A stretch of DNA of 50,378 bases, taken from positions 1 through 50,378 of the forward strand of contig JAILQN010000058.1 of assembly GCA_024699005.1 (NCBI GenBank), given 5' to 3'. Within the stretch, counting starts at the first letter, position 1, and each line of letters starts with the position of its first letter. The notes below the pieces were generated by a model that saw only the letters and a list, made by a program, of their open reading frames with translations, made no database searches and was not told where the DNA came from. The DNA is from Clostridia bacterium (GTDB lineage Bacteria; Bacillota_A; Clostridia; Oscillospirales; Acutalibacteraceae). This document shows positions 25,418-34,362 of the stretch, one piece after another. The position numbers were made by a program, and so were the translations under genes.

Positions 25418-26567
25418 CGCTGCCGTCCTCCTGTTTATCATAATATCTGTAACAAGTGACCTTATGTGTGGGTGAAAGGCTGATCTCCCGCGGGTATTCG
25501 CCGTCGCAGCGGGCAACGCATTTTTCGCAGCGGTCTTTGAAATAGCAGTAATCGGGCATGTTTACGGGGTTGGGCACTTTGCCCGGAATAGAATAGAGGG
25601 AGTCGACCTGCTTGCCGACCACCGGCTTGCTCGCCATAAGTCCTATCGTATACGGGTGGCATGGATTAGAGAAGATTTCCTTTGCCGTGCCTTTTTCCAC
25701 GATCTTGCCTGCGTACATAACGACCACGTAATCTGCCATCTCCGCTATGACGCCCAGATCGTGGGTTATCAGCATGATGGACGAGTTGATCTTATCCTTC
25801 AGCTGCCGCAAAAGATCAAGTATCTGCGCCTGGATCGTGACGTCGAGGGCTGTGGTCGGTTCGTCCGCTATGATCAGTCTCGGGTTGCACGCCAGGGCCA
25901 TGGCGATGACGACACGCTGCCGCATTCCGCCGGAGAGTTCGTGCGGGAACATGTTGTAAACGCCTTCGGAATTGGCGATGCCTACCATCTCCAGCAGTTC
26001 TTTTGTGCGCTTGTGTATCTCATCTTTGTTTTTACCCTCTTCATTATGCAGCTCAAGGACTTCGTTTATCTGCGCGCCGATACGGAACACGGGGTTGAGG
26101 CTGGTCATGGGTTCCTGAAATATCATGGAGACCTGGTTTCCCCGGATGTGCTGCATCGCCTCCATGGGTGTTTTCGCTATATCGTACGCTTTCGCGCCGA
26201 GATTCAGGCGCACTGCGCCGCTGACTATCTGTCCCTGCGGCCGTTGAAGCAGCTGCATGATGGACAGGCTCGTTACGGATTTGCCGCAGCCGGATTCGCC
26301 CACCACGCCGACGGTCCTGCCCGTGGGCACTTCGAAAGTGACGCCGTCGACCGCCTTGACCGTGCCCACGTCGGTGTAGAAGTAGGTGTGAAGATCGTCT
26401 ATCTCAAGAGTGTTCGCGGGGTCATGCATGGTGGTAAGGTATTCTTCCTCGCGCACGTTTTTGCGTTTGTGTTGTTTCTCGAGTTTCGAGGTCACCTTGC
26501 GGTTCTCGCGGGATATACGGCGTGATTCCTTTGCGGAGAGATAAATGTGATCGGTTCTGTGTGCCAT
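25410..26567 (-). CDS. oppD: Oligopeptide ABC transporter ATP-binding protein OppD
   Basis: 385 residues. Walker [10 protein letters not shown], signature LSGGMRQR, Walker B LIIADEPT, switch [15 protein letters not shown], and the C-terminal Opp/Dpp domain with clustered cysteines ([10 protein letters not shown]...C). The N-terminus carries an extra basic extension of about 45 residues ([23 protein letters not shown]) before the ABC domain, longer than in most OppD; an internal ATG after it (TTMHDP) has no good site, whereas GAGGAGGGA precedes the first ATG. It works with OppF at the inner face of the membrane. Confidence 0.93.
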   Translation of the reverse strand: MAHRTDHIYLSAKESRRISRENRKVTSKLEKQHKRKNVREEEYLTTMHDPANTLEIDDLHTYFYTDVGTVKAVDGVTFEVPTGRTVGVVGESGCGKSVTSLSIMQLLQRPQGQIVSGAVRLNLGAKAYDIAKTPMEAMQHIRGNQVSMIFQEPMTSLNPVFRIGAQINEVLELHNEEGKNKDEIHKRTKELLEMVGIANSEGVYNMFPHELSGGMRQRVVIAMALACNPRLIIADEPTTALDVTIQAQILDLLRQLKDKINSSIMLITHDLGVIAEMADYVVVMYAGKIVEKGTAKEIFSNPCHPYTIGLMASKPVVGKQVDSLYSIPGKVPNPVNMPDYCYFKDRCEKCVARCDGEYPREISLSPTHKVTCYRYYDKQEDGSDE

Positions 26568-26579
26568 GATGTTCCCTCC

Positions 26580-28124
26580 TCAGCGTTTCATTTTCGGGTC
26601 GAACGCATCTCTGAGACCGTCGCCCACTATGTTGAATGCCAGCACGGTGACCATAAGCAGCACGCCTGCGGGGATCCAGATGTTCCAGTAATGGGTAAGC
26701 ACGAATACGTTGTTGACGTCGTTAATGATGTTGCCCCAGGATGCAAAGGGGAAGCGTACGCCAAGACCCAGGAAGGAGAGTGTCGCTTCGGTCAGTATCG
26801 TGGATCCCAGCCCCATGGTCATGACTACGATAAGCTGCGGGATGACGTTGGGTATAAGGTGCCTGAATATCCTTCTGAACGCGCTGATGCCCGTGGCTTC
26901 GGTCGCTGTCATGAACTCCTGCTCGCGCAGGGAGAGTATCTGCCCGCGCACAAGCCTTGCCGTGCCCGCCCAGCCGAAAAATCCGAGTATCAGCATGAGA
27001 TAGACCATACGAAGATAAGAAGCCACGTTCGCGGCATCCATGGCGGCGCCCAAAATGATTATGACGGGCAGCGTGGGTATACAGTAGAAAATATCGACTA
27101 TACGCATGATAAGGTTGTCCACCCAGCCGCCGAAGTAGCCTGAGATTCCGCCCATTATGACTCCGATGACGGATTCGATGAACACGACGATAAAGCCGAT
27201 AAGAAGGGACACCCTGCCGCCGTACATAAGCCGCGTAAGCATATCCATGCCGTTGCGGTCCGTGCCTAGCCAGTGTTCATTTGACGGGGTCGCGTAGGAA
27301 TCAAACACAGTAGTGTCGGTCTCTTTCATGATGTCCCATGCTTTTGTGCCGGCATTATATTGGAGTACGTATTCCGAAACACTGCCGTCCTCTTCGGTGA
27401 AAGAAAACTCCGAGGCGTTCCTTTCGAGCTCTTCCGTCAGGGCGGTTTTAAACTCGCGGGTCAGGAACACGTCGCCCATGACAGCGCGTACGATATATTC
27501 GCTGACATAAGCGATTTCTTCTCCGGCGGGACCGAACACGACTCCTTCGTCGTCGATCGTATATGTTTGTCCTTCGCATTCAAAACCGGCGTCGCCATTT
27601 GCTCTGGCAAGCAGCGCACTGTATGTGAAATCAAAGGAAAACTTTTCGTTGGATATGGAGGAGTTGATCTGCTCTTTTGCGGCAATGCCGATAAGTTCGT
27701 CATCCGTGTAGACGGCGTAGAAATCCTCCGCGAGCTTGGAGAGAGAATACTCGATGTTTTTGTAAGAGAACGTTTCGTTGTTTTTTGTGATCGCGAGGAA
27801 GGTCTGCGCCTGTACTATGCCTGTGAATTTTTCGCTGTCGCGGGCGGTATACCGCCATTCCTCGTTTTTGACAGCGGCGGCGAACACCTTGCTCTGCTGA
27901 TCGATCCGGTAGAATTTCTGGTCCTGTTTATACGGGCTTACCACGCCGCCTATAAAAGAAAAAGCAAACATCAGGATCAGCACGATCATTCCGGTGACCG
28001 CAAGGCGGTTGCGGAAGAAACGCTTTGCCACAAGCGCGCCGGGAGACAGCACCTTTACGCGCCTGTCGTCGTTCAGCGAATAATTCGTCTTTACAGCGGA
28101 GGGGGTGTTTTTATTCTTCTTCAT
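26580..28124 (-). CDS. oppC: Oligopeptide ABC transporter permease OppC with large extracytoplasmic insertion
   Basis: 514 residues, against about 300 in usual OppC. After a first membrane helix (about 42-62) there are roughly 220 residues (64-283) that should lie outside the membrane before the conserved HWLGTDRNGMD motif (284-294) that normally follows helix 1 closely. The remaining part is a standard permease: five helices and the EAA loop (EATGISAFRRIFRHLIPN). The insertion is rich in Tyr, Glu and Asp and contains strands such as FSYKNIEYSL and FDFTYSALL; it resembles no domain I can name. It could dock the binding protein or screen peptides. GGAGGGAG precedes the ATG. Confidence 0.9.
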   Translation of the reverse strand: MKKNKNTPSAVKTNYSLNDDRRVKVLSPGALVAKRFFRNRLAVTGMIVLILMFAFSFIGGVVSPYKQDQKFYRIDQQSKVFAAAVKNEEWRYTARDSEKFTGIVQAQTFLAITKNNETFSYKNIEYSLSKLAEDFYAVYTDDELIGIAAKEQINSSISNEKFSFDFTYSALLARANGDAGFECEGQTYTIDDEGVVFGPAGEEIAYVSEYIVRAVMGDVFLTREFKTALTEELERNASEFSFTEEDGSVSEYVLQYNAGTKAWDIMKETDTTVFDSYATPSNEHWLGTDRNGMDMLTRLMYGGRVSLLIGFIVVFIESVIGVIMGGISGYFGGWVDNLIMRIVDIFYCIPTLPVIIILGAAMDAANVASYLRMVYLMLILGFFGWAGTARLVRGQILSLREQEFMTATEATGISAFRRIFRHLIPNVIPQLIVVMTMGLGSTILTEATLSFLGLGVRFPFASWGNIINDVNNVFVLTHYWNIWIPAGVLLMVTVLAFNIVGDGLRDAFDPKMKR

Positions 28125-28137
28125 TATGCTCCCTCCT

Positions 28138-29124
28138 TTATGAGATCCTGACCCGCGGATCGACTACCGCGTACAGTATATCCGCCAGTAGGTTGCCTAA
28201 AAGCGTCAGAATCGCGCAGAACACCAGGTAAAACATGGAGAAGGGTATATCGCCCGCGACCATCGATTCATAGGAAGCAAAGCCTATACCCGGGATCGAG
28301 AACAGGGTTTCCGTGATCAGCGCGCCGGAGAAAAGCCCCGGCAGCGAGCCGCCGATTATGGTGACCAGCGGGATAAGAGTATTGCGGAAAGCATGCCTGT
28401 AAATGACCTTTCTCTCCGGCAGACCCTTTGCACGGGCGGTGCGGATGTAGTCGGCGCTCAGGACCTCCAGCATGTTGGTGCGTGTAAAACGCATGGTCGA
28501 GCCCATGCTGACCACGACCAGCGTTATGACCGGAAGCACGAGATGCTTAGCCTTGTCCAGAAGCTGTCCCCAGGTATCCAGCTGCGCGTAATTCCTGCCG
28601 ACAAGGCCGTACAGGTCGAACCAGCCCAGTTTTACGGAGAAAACCAGCTTTAAAAGCGAAGCGAAGAAAAACGTAGGCAGGGAGATGCCTGCCAGCGCAA
28701 TTACGGAAACCGCGTAGTCTGTTTTGCTGTACTGCTTTGTCGCCGCGATGATGCCCAGCGGGATGGCAATGAGCAGTTCCAGCACAAATGCCACGGCGCC
28801 CATGGCGAAGGAGACCCAGACCGTATCGTGGAATTTTTCCACGACTGGCACGGTCCAGCGCCAGCTGTCGCCGAAATTGCCCCGGAGCATATTGCCCAGC
28901 CAGCCGAAAAAGCCGGGTATTATGCCCTTGTCCATGTTGTACGCCGCGGTAAGCTGCTCCATCCACTCCTCAAAGCTCTTTGAGCCCGGAGTCATCGATC
29001 TCTGCCGTGCCACGTTTTCTATATACGAGGTCGGCAGACAGCGCATAAGCGCATAAATGATAAAAGCGACGAAAAACAGAATGATTACGGAAAGCAGCAG
29101 TCGCCTTATAATATACTTTCGCAT
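28138..29124 (-). CDS. oppB: Oligopeptide ABC transporter permease OppB
   Basis: 328 residues, six predicted membrane helices, N-terminal MRKYIIRRLLLSV, an outside loop (about 35-95), and the EAA loop with ARAKGLPERKVIYRHAFRN for contact with the ATPases. It forms the channel with OppC. It follows oppA after an 81-base gap that contains a strong hairpin, and is 13 bases ahead of oppC. Confidence 0.93.
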   Translation of the reverse strand: MRKYIIRRLLLSVIILFFVAFIIYALMRCLPTSYIENVARQRSMTPGSKSFEEWMEQLTAAYNMDKGIIPGFFGWLGNMLRGNFGDSWRWTVPVVEKFHDTVWVSFAMGAVAFVLELLIAIPLGIIAATKQYSKTDYAVSVIALAGISLPTFFFASLLKLVFSVKLGWFDLYGLVGRNYAQLDTWGQLLDKAKHLVLPVITLVVVSMGSTMRFTRTNMLEVLSADYIRTARAKGLPERKVIYRHAFRNTLIPLVTIIGGSLPGLFSGALITETLFSIPGIGFASYESMVAGDIPFSMFYLVFCAILTLLGNLLADILYAVVDPRVRIS

Positions 29125-29145
29125 GATTCACCACCAATTTCCAAA

Positions 29146-29173
29146 GGGGCAGACAGGTACTCCTGCCTGCCCC
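29146..29173 (-). promoter_or_regulatory. Hairpin between oppA and oppB
   Basis: A 12-bp near-perfect stem (GGGGCAGGCAGG / CCTGTCTGCCCC) with a 4-base loop lies after the oppA stop with no full T-run. Such hairpins commonly let the binding protein be made in excess over the permeases by partial termination or by protecting the oppA mRNA end. This is inferred from position. Confidence 0.65.
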
Positions 29174-29205
29174 AAGGGTTAGTATCTTATAACGTGTTTA
29201 CTCCG

Positions 29206-31479
29206 TCACGCGAGCTCGGTATTCTGGATCTCGCGCAGCCAGCCGTAATAGGTGGTGATGTCGGGAGTGACGGTATCGATCTTCACGCGCTCGGTGGAGA
29301 AGGTGATCGCGTTCTGACGCTGATATACGGGAACTTCGACAGCCCAGTCAACGATGATGTCAAGAGCGGCTTTGTAAAGCTGCTTGCGGTAGGGCTGGTC
29401 AAGGGACGCCCTCGCGTCGATGATGAGTTTGTCAAGATCGGCGTCCTCTATATCGTACATATAGTTGCTGCCGCCGGGTTCCTGGCCGCTCTCTATGCCG
29501 GAATAATAGACCTGATACATATCCGGATCGGGAGTCGCGCCCCAAGCCGCGCACCACATCGGGACCTGACCTGCCTCAAGACCTGACCAGAGATCTGATG
29601 AATTGGCAAGGTCTTTTACGGTCAGTGTGATACCTATGGTTTTGAGAGCGTCGGAAGCGAGGTTGAGCATCATAAAGGACGGGTGATCGCCTGCGCCGTC
29701 GGCGGGGATCCATACCTCGTATTCAAGGGAAGCGCCTTCGGGAGCCGCTGTGACCTTGCCGTCCGTTACGGTGTAGCCGGCCGCCTCGAAGTAGCCGAGA
29801 GCTGCCTTAAGGGCGGCGTCGGCCTTCGCGTCGGCGTCCATATCGGAGGTGTAGATATCGTTGCCATCGACGTCTTTTGAGAAGGCGATGGCGTAATCAG
29901 AGTCGGTCTTCTGCGGAGCAGCCCAGGATGTATCGGAGATGGGATAATTGATGACGCTCGCGGCTTCGCCGTAATAGGAGTCGACGGTGACGTCCCTGTA
30001 AACTGAGTATACGGTGGCGAACGCCTTACGCAGATTCTTGGAAGCGTCGGACGCAGGATCGTTGCCGACCTTTACGCTCTGTGCGCTGATGCCGAGATAT
30101 CCGTAGCCGAGGTTGTTGACCGTGCTGGTGGTGATCTTGTCGCCGGTAATCTCGCCGTTGGAGTTCGCTTCGGAAATGGCCTTGGCTGTATCCTTGGAGA
30201 AGGACGGGTCGGTAATATCGATGGTGCCTGTGATAACGCCGTTGAGCTTATCGGTGTCGTTGGTCTCCATGAACTGGAGGTTTTTGATCTTGGGAGCGCC
30301 GAGGAAGTAGCTGTCGTTGGCGGTGAAGTAAACCACGCCGTTCTCAAATTTGTTGAAAACGTAGGGACCTGCGCCCATGGGCTCGGTGGTCTTTGCGCGG
30401 ACTGCGCTCAGATCGCCCTTCGTGAAGCCGAAGCTGTTGTTGTCGTAATCGTACAGAGCCTTGTCGCCGTAGTAGTGCATGGGGGCGATGGGAAGGGACA
30501 GCTGATAGATGGCGGGAGCGGAAACCTCGGTGAGTTTGACTTTCACGCCGTAATCGCCGGTCTTCTGGATGCCGGTGATGCTGTCGGCGGAGTCGCCGGT
30601 CTTTACGCCCTTGCCGGAGTAATCTTCAAAGTTCGGGAAGTAATCGTCGATGGAGATCGTGGCGGCCTCTGTGCTGATCATATTGGCTACGTCCGCGCCG
30701 TAAGCCTCAGAAAGGGCGGCCGCGAGCTCTTCCTCATTGGTGGCGCCGTCAAAGCCCCAGGCGCTCGCTGCGCCCGCGGCGTCCGTTGCGTAACCCTCGG
30801 CAAGGCAGTAATCAATGATGTCCTTGGCGAGAGCAGCGGTGGAAGCGTCATACTTGGTCCAGTAATCGTTGTATTCCTCCTCGGTGAAGAGGGTGAAATC
30901 GGTTGCGTCTCTGCCGGCTGCGAAGATCAGGTTGGCAAGAGTGTCCATACCGCTTCTGTATGCTTCCATACCCTCGATGGGCAGCGAGAAGAAAGTACCG
31001 CTGCCGTTATAGGTCGGGTCGGCGAAAACGTACATCGTGAAAATGACGTCGTCCGCGGTCAGGGGCTCGCCGTCCGAGAAGGTCACGCCCTCGCGCAGGG
31101 CAAAGTCATAATCGACGGTGCCGTCAGCGTTTTCGGTGATGGTCAGGTCCGCCATGCCGGGATATTCGTAATCCGTGCCGTTGTAAGGGATCTTTTCAAC
31201 GGAAACGCCTTTCTCCACGATCGCGCCGAGACGGTCGACGTCCAGCAGGTTGACAGACGTCATTGCCCAGACGTCCTGGTCATAAGCTGTTTCGGAGAAG
31301 AAGGGGGAGAATTTGCTGGAAAAGTTGGAATAACCGACTACCAGCGGCTTAGACCCGTCATTTGCGGAGTCTTTGCCGGACGTGCCGGAGGCGTCCTCAC
31401 CGCCGCCGCCGCCTCCGCAGGCGGAAAGAACGGCAAGAGCCATTACGAGAGCGACTAATATCGCAAGTACTTTTTTCAT
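29206..31479 (-). CDS. oppA: Oligopeptide-binding lipoprotein OppA (SBP family 5)
   Basis: 757 residues, longer than the usual 520-600. Signal peptide with lipobox LSAC (Cys 21) followed by a glycine run. The family 5 fold is recognisable: LREGVTFSDGEPLTADDV..., EPMGAGPYVFNKFENG, a domain with LRKAFATVYS, and YDIEDADLDKLIIDAR near the end. It captures peptides outside the membrane for OppBCDF. Extra length lies at about residues 170-290 (Thr/Glu-rich). It is the first gene of the opp operon; a copy of repeat family R1 lies just upstream, so the promoter is probably in 31480-31545. Confidence 0.92.
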   Translation of the reverse strand: MKKVLAILVALVMALAVLSACGGGGGGEDASGTSGKDSANDGSKPLVVGYSNFSSKFSPFFSETAYDQDVWAMTSVNLLDVDRLGAIVEKGVSVEKIPYNGTDYEYPGMADLTITENADGTVDYDFALREGVTFSDGEPLTADDVIFTMYVFADPTYNGSGTFFSLPIEGMEAYRSGMDTLANLIFAAGRDATDFTLFTEEEYNDYWTKYDASTAALAKDIIDYCLAEGYATDAAGAASAWGFDGATNEEELAAALSEAYGADVANMISTEAATISIDDYFPNFEDYSGKGVKTGDSADSITGIQKTGDYGVKVKLTEVSAPAIYQLSLPIAPMHYYGDKALYDYDNNSFGFTKGDLSAVRAKTTEPMGAGPYVFNKFENGVVYFTANDSYFLGAPKIKNLQFMETNDTDKLNGVITGTIDITDPSFSKDTAKAISEANSNGEITGDKITTSTVNNLGYGYLGISAQSVKVGNDPASDASKNLRKAFATVYSVYRDVTVDSYYGEAASVINYPISDTSWAAPQKTDSDYAIAFSKDVDGNDIYTSDMDADAKADAALKAALGYFEAAGYTVTDGKVTAAPEGASLEYEVWIPADGAGDHPSFMMLNLASDALKTIGITLTVKDLANSSDLWSGLEAGQVPMWCAAWGATPDPDMYQVYYSGIESGQEPGGSNYMYDIEDADLDKLIIDARASLDQPYRKQLYKAALDIIVDWAVEVPVYQRQNAITFSTERVKIDTVTPDITTYYGWLREIQNTELA

Positions 31480-31542
31480 TTCTTCAGGCTTCCTTTCATA
31501 TTATTTTTATGCTGTTTGGCATTTGCCAAGAAATGACTGTTT

Positions 31543-31700
31543 TAATGTGCAATTTGCAATGTGAAATGTGCAATTGCGCTTCAGATTGAACAGCAGTATA
31601 CTTTCTTCCGCCCCGGCAGGTTTTGTCCGGATGTTGACGGGGCGGTGTAATGCAAACGGCTGTGACCTTATTCGCCGCAATTGCACATTACACATTGCTA
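31543..31700. repeat. Dispersed intergenic repeat, family R1, inverted relative to 23884-24152
   Basis: Ends in AATGTGCAAT / TTGCACATTA words. Its left payload is the inverted copy of 24080-24150 (including CTTCAGATTGAACAGCAG) and its right payload the inverted copy of 23895-23960 (including GACGGGGCGG). The right end supplies the stop codon of the next gene. Confidence 0.8.
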
Positions 31701-32216
31701 GTTGATTTGCTTCCATCCGATTATTTTGACGAATCTGAAAAGAGCGATTCCCAATCCCGTTTCCACAGACTTCAGACCTATATACACCACGCACAGAGCC
31801 GGTTTCCCCCCGGTTCCGTTAAGAATGATGAACACGGTCGAAGCGACGAAACCGAGAACGGACGCGATGATAAGTCCCATAGCAGCGGCGGGCAGATATT
31901 TTTCCGCCGAATCTTTTATATAGGCTTTGATTTTTCCGCCGGCAATACACAGTTTCACCGTCTGCCAACAGAGTGCAAATACGGCAGAAATCTCCAGAAT
32001 ATACGGGATGATAACGTAAAAAGAATTGTTCATCCCGGCGGCGTTCACGCAGCCCGAGCCGATGACAGCTGCCGCGGCTGCAAAGCTCAGCGCGGCGAGT
32101 GTGACCGTCGCGCGTCTCGGGGCTGAGATAACAAAAACCTGCCCGGTCCAGACGTACTCCCCGCCGGGCGCTTTTTTGAAGTCGTCAAGATATTGTCGCC
32201 CTTTTGAGGTCTTCAT
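31698..32216 (-). CDS. Unrecognised four-helix membrane protein
   Basis: 172 residues. A short N-terminal cytoplasmic part (DDFKKAPGGEYVWTGQVF) is followed by four likely membrane helices at about 40-58, 66-84, 108-130 and 138-162, ending in a basic KIIGWKQIN. No family is recognised. The stop codon TAG lies inside the end of the R1 repeat, so the natural C-terminus may have been altered by repeat insertion. The ribosome binding site is weak (GGGAT). It points away from the YgjV-like gene's terminator region, with 140 A/T-rich bases of leader (32217-32356). Confidence 0.6.
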   Translation of the reverse strand: MKTSKGRQYLDDFKKAPGGEYVWTGQVFVISAPRRATVTLAALSFAAAAAVIGSGCVNAAGMNNSFYVIIPYILEISAVFALCWQTVKLCIAGGKIKAYIKDSAEKYLPAAAMGLIIASVLGFVASTVFIILNGTGGKPALCVVYIGLKSVETGLGIALFRFVKIIGWKQIN

Positions 32217-32356
32217 ACGCGGATCCCGATCTTCGATAATCCATTTTATTGATTATAAATAAATATAGCATAACCGTTGCGTGAATACAAACAGTGTTAC
32301 AATTTTGTAATCATTTAAAAAACATCTTTTAAGCACAAAACTCGACACGCAAAACA

Positions 32357-32893
32357 TCAGCTTTCAGCTGATTTCCGGTCGTATCTGAAAAACGCCACCG
32401 CTATTGATATGAGAGTGAACGTCTCGTTGCATACTCCTGCGATGGATCTGTTCACCGCGTTATAGATAAGCCAGCAGACGCAGACCGGTACGGTCAGGGC
32501 GCGCAGCTTTTTCGTGTCCGTCTGCCAGTTTGCTATCGACGCGGATACGGACGCCGCGCCGGGCAGAAGCACCAAAGGACCGGTCCAGGTGACGGCAGTC
32601 AGAACGCATGCCGCGACACAGAACAGAGCCGGTATGAGCATATATTTTTTATCCGTATTTTTTCCGAATTTGCTGTATATCCCGGCGCGCACTACGTTCA
32701 GCGCGTTCATGGCTATAGGGGTATAAAGTCCAAGCGCCGCGTAGTGCAGGCACCACATCGCGGCGACTGCCATAAGCATCAGATTTACCGTTCTCTGTTT
32801 GTTGAACTGGTAGGTAAGTATCGCCAGACCCATGGCGGTAAAGCCGAAGATCTGGGAGAATAAATAAGAATGAGCGGTGAAGAATGAGATCAT
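32357..32893 (-). CDS. YgjV-family inner membrane protein
   Basis: 178 residues with six short membrane helices and the family pattern: Q-I-F-G-F-T-A-M-G, TYQFNKQRTVNLMLM, WCLHYAALG, A-M-N-A-L-N-V-V-R. Members of this bacterial inner-membrane family (E. coli YgjV) have no firm function. Its start codon overlaps the stop of the upstream hydrolase (TAATG), giving a coupled three-gene set with the hydrolase and lipoprotein. Confidence 0.82.
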   Translation of the reverse strand: MISFFTAHSYLFSQIFGFTAMGLAILTYQFNKQRTVNLMLMAVAAMWCLHYAALGLYTPIAMNALNVVRAGIYSKFGKNTDKKYMLIPALFCVAACVLTAVTWTGPLVLLPGAASVSASIANWQTDTKKLRALTVPVCVCWLIYNAVNRSIAGVCNETFTLISIAVAFFRYDRKSAES

Positions 32894-33747
32894 TAGTTCT
32901 GAGTTCCAAGTTCGTAATTACACAATGCACATTGCTGATTGCACATTGATTTCGCGTATTCGATAAGCAGCGCGCCGGTCTTTTCGTTCTGGTCAGGATC
33001 TTTATCCAGTCCGTGTCCGGAATTAGGGTATGTGATCAGCCGGTGGGGCACGCCGTACTCTTCAAGAGCCGTATTCATGGAGATGGCGTTGGTATACGGC
33101 ACGATCGTATCCTTAAGCCCCTGCGCGAGCACTGTGGGCACCGAGTTTTTGCTGACGTGGCATATGGGGGAGAAGGGCTTTACGGCGAGTGCGCGTTCCT
33201 CCGGGCTCATGACCATGAAATCGGCAGTGCGTATCCCGCCGCCGAAAGCGAACAGCCTTGCAACGGATTTGACCGGCATATCCGCGAGTGTGCCGTTATA
33301 GAAATTCTCATCCGCCAGGTCCGCCGGACCGCAGCGGCTTACCACCGCCGCCGGCTCTATGGGCGAGATATCGGCGTATCTGTAGGCGTACAGCATGGAC
33401 AGGTGCGCGCCGGCGGATATACCGGTAAACAGGACCTTGTTCAGGTTCACGCCGCGCTTTTTCGCTTCGTCTTTCAGGGCGGACAGCGCCGAGGTGATAT
33501 CGTCGACGATATCGCTCATCCGTACTCTCAGCGACAGATAGCGGTAATTCATGGCAGCCGCCGCGCAGCCGCATTTTTCCGCAATGTCAGCGGTGTCTTT
33601 TTCGTGGTATTTTTTATCGCCCGCGACCCAGGCGCCGCCGTGGATAAAGAGGACGAGCCCCGTATCCCCGGATGCGCCGTCGGGCAGGCACAGGTCAACT
33701 ACCTGCCTCTCGGCAGGGCCGTAATGAAGATCAGTAATATATTTCAA
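32893..33747 (-). CDS. Alpha/beta hydrolase (BD-FAE/esterase-like)
   Basis: 284 residues started at TTG 33747, with GGGAG 9 bases upstream. Alpha/beta-hydrolase with oxyanion motif H36-G-G-A-W, nucleophile elbow G109-I-S111-A-G, acid probably in LKDTIVP and histidine in NSGHGLD. Such enzymes cleave acyl or feruloyl esters from carbohydrates or small esters. There is no signal peptide, so it is cytoplasmic. The last 15 residues (CNQQCALCNYELGTQN) do not belong to the fold and are encoded by an intergenic repeat-word run, so the original C-terminus has been replaced or extended. It overlaps the lipoprotein gene by 17 bases and the YgjV gene by one base. Confidence 0.85.
   Translation of the reverse strand: MKYITDLHYGPAERQVVDLCLPDGASGDTGLVLFIHGGAWVAGDKKYHEKDTADIAEKCGCAAAAMNYRYLSLRVRMSDIVDDITSALSALKDEAKKRGVNLNKVLFTGISAGAHLSMLYAYRYADISPIEPAAVVSRCGPADLADENFYNGTLADMPVKSVARLFAFGGGIRTADFMVMSPEERALAVKPFSPICHVSKNSVPTVLAQGLKDTIVPYTNAISMNTALEEYGVPHRLITYPNSGHGLDKDPDQNEKTGALLIEYAKSMCNQQCALCNYELGTQN
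32901..32947. repeat. Short R1-type word run inside coding sequence
   Basis: Words of the AATTACACAATGCACATTG type lie within the last codons of the hydrolase gene, without the GC-rich payload. Confidence 0.6.
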
Positions 33748-34126
33748 AGTTGAAGTCTCCCTCTTTACATTCTCCGTCCGTCTCCACTATCACGTACACT
33801 CTTCCTTTGCCGACATAAACGTCGGTTTCCCGGAGATCGTCGCCCTCTTTTACGGAGAAAAGCCCCGTTTTCTGTCCGTCATAATCATAGTCTACGTTTG
33901 CGGAACCGGCGCCGAGTTTTGCGGAGTATTTAAGCTTTTCGTTGTCATATTTGCTTTTGAGTCTGAATACCATCGTCCCCTTGAACGTGTCAAACTGCAT
34001 GAACGCCGATTCAGGCGTATTGGAATGCACCAGCAGGAACGCGTTGTATTTTGAGCTGTATGCGTCGCAGCCCGACATGAACAGAAGGGCTGCAAGGGAC
34101 AGCAGCGCGAAGAAGACCTTCGTCAT
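33731..34126 (-). CDS. Small lipoprotein of unknown function
   Basis: 131 residues from ATG 34126 (AAAGG 8 bases upstream); the longer frame to 34183 begins in repeat DNA. Lipobox FMSGC gives Cys 20. The rest is a single beta-rich domain (AFMQFDTFKGTMVFRLK, YDYDGQKTGLFSV, RVYVIVETDGECKEGDFNFEI) that looks like a small jelly-roll or Ig-like fold; no family name can be given. Its last 17 bases overlap the hydrolase start. Confidence 0.7.
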   Translation of the reverse strand: MTKVFFALLSLAALLFMSGCDAYSSKYNAFLLVHSNTPESAFMQFDTFKGTMVFRLKSKYDNEKLKYSAKLGAGSANVDYDYDGQKTGLFSVKEGDDLRETDVYVGKGRVYVIVETDGECKEGDFNFEIYY

Positions 34127-34160
34127 ATTGGTGCCTTTCTGTTTATCATTGAAGAAACGG

Positions 34161-34331
34161 TTATAACAATGTGCAATTAACAATGTGCAATGTGCAGTTG
34201 CGGTTCATTTTCGCAAGCGAAAAGGTATATTGATTCGCGGCATTAAGCTTACAACCATACGAATCTGAAGCGGCAATATATAAAATCAAAAACCTAATTC
34301 ATTGCACATTGCTGATTGCACATTGCACATT
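34161..34331. repeat. Intergenic repeat, R1-related, different payload
   Basis: Inverted runs of AATGTGCAATT / ATTGCACATTG words enclose a payload with a TTTTCGC-AA-GCGAAAA hairpin and a short piece (GAATCTGAAGCGGCAA) like that of the other R1 copies. It lies upstream of the lipoprotein and downstream of the GH31 gene. Confidence 0.7.
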
Positions 34332-34362
34332 ATTCGGCGCCGTGATCTTATACGTCCGGACG

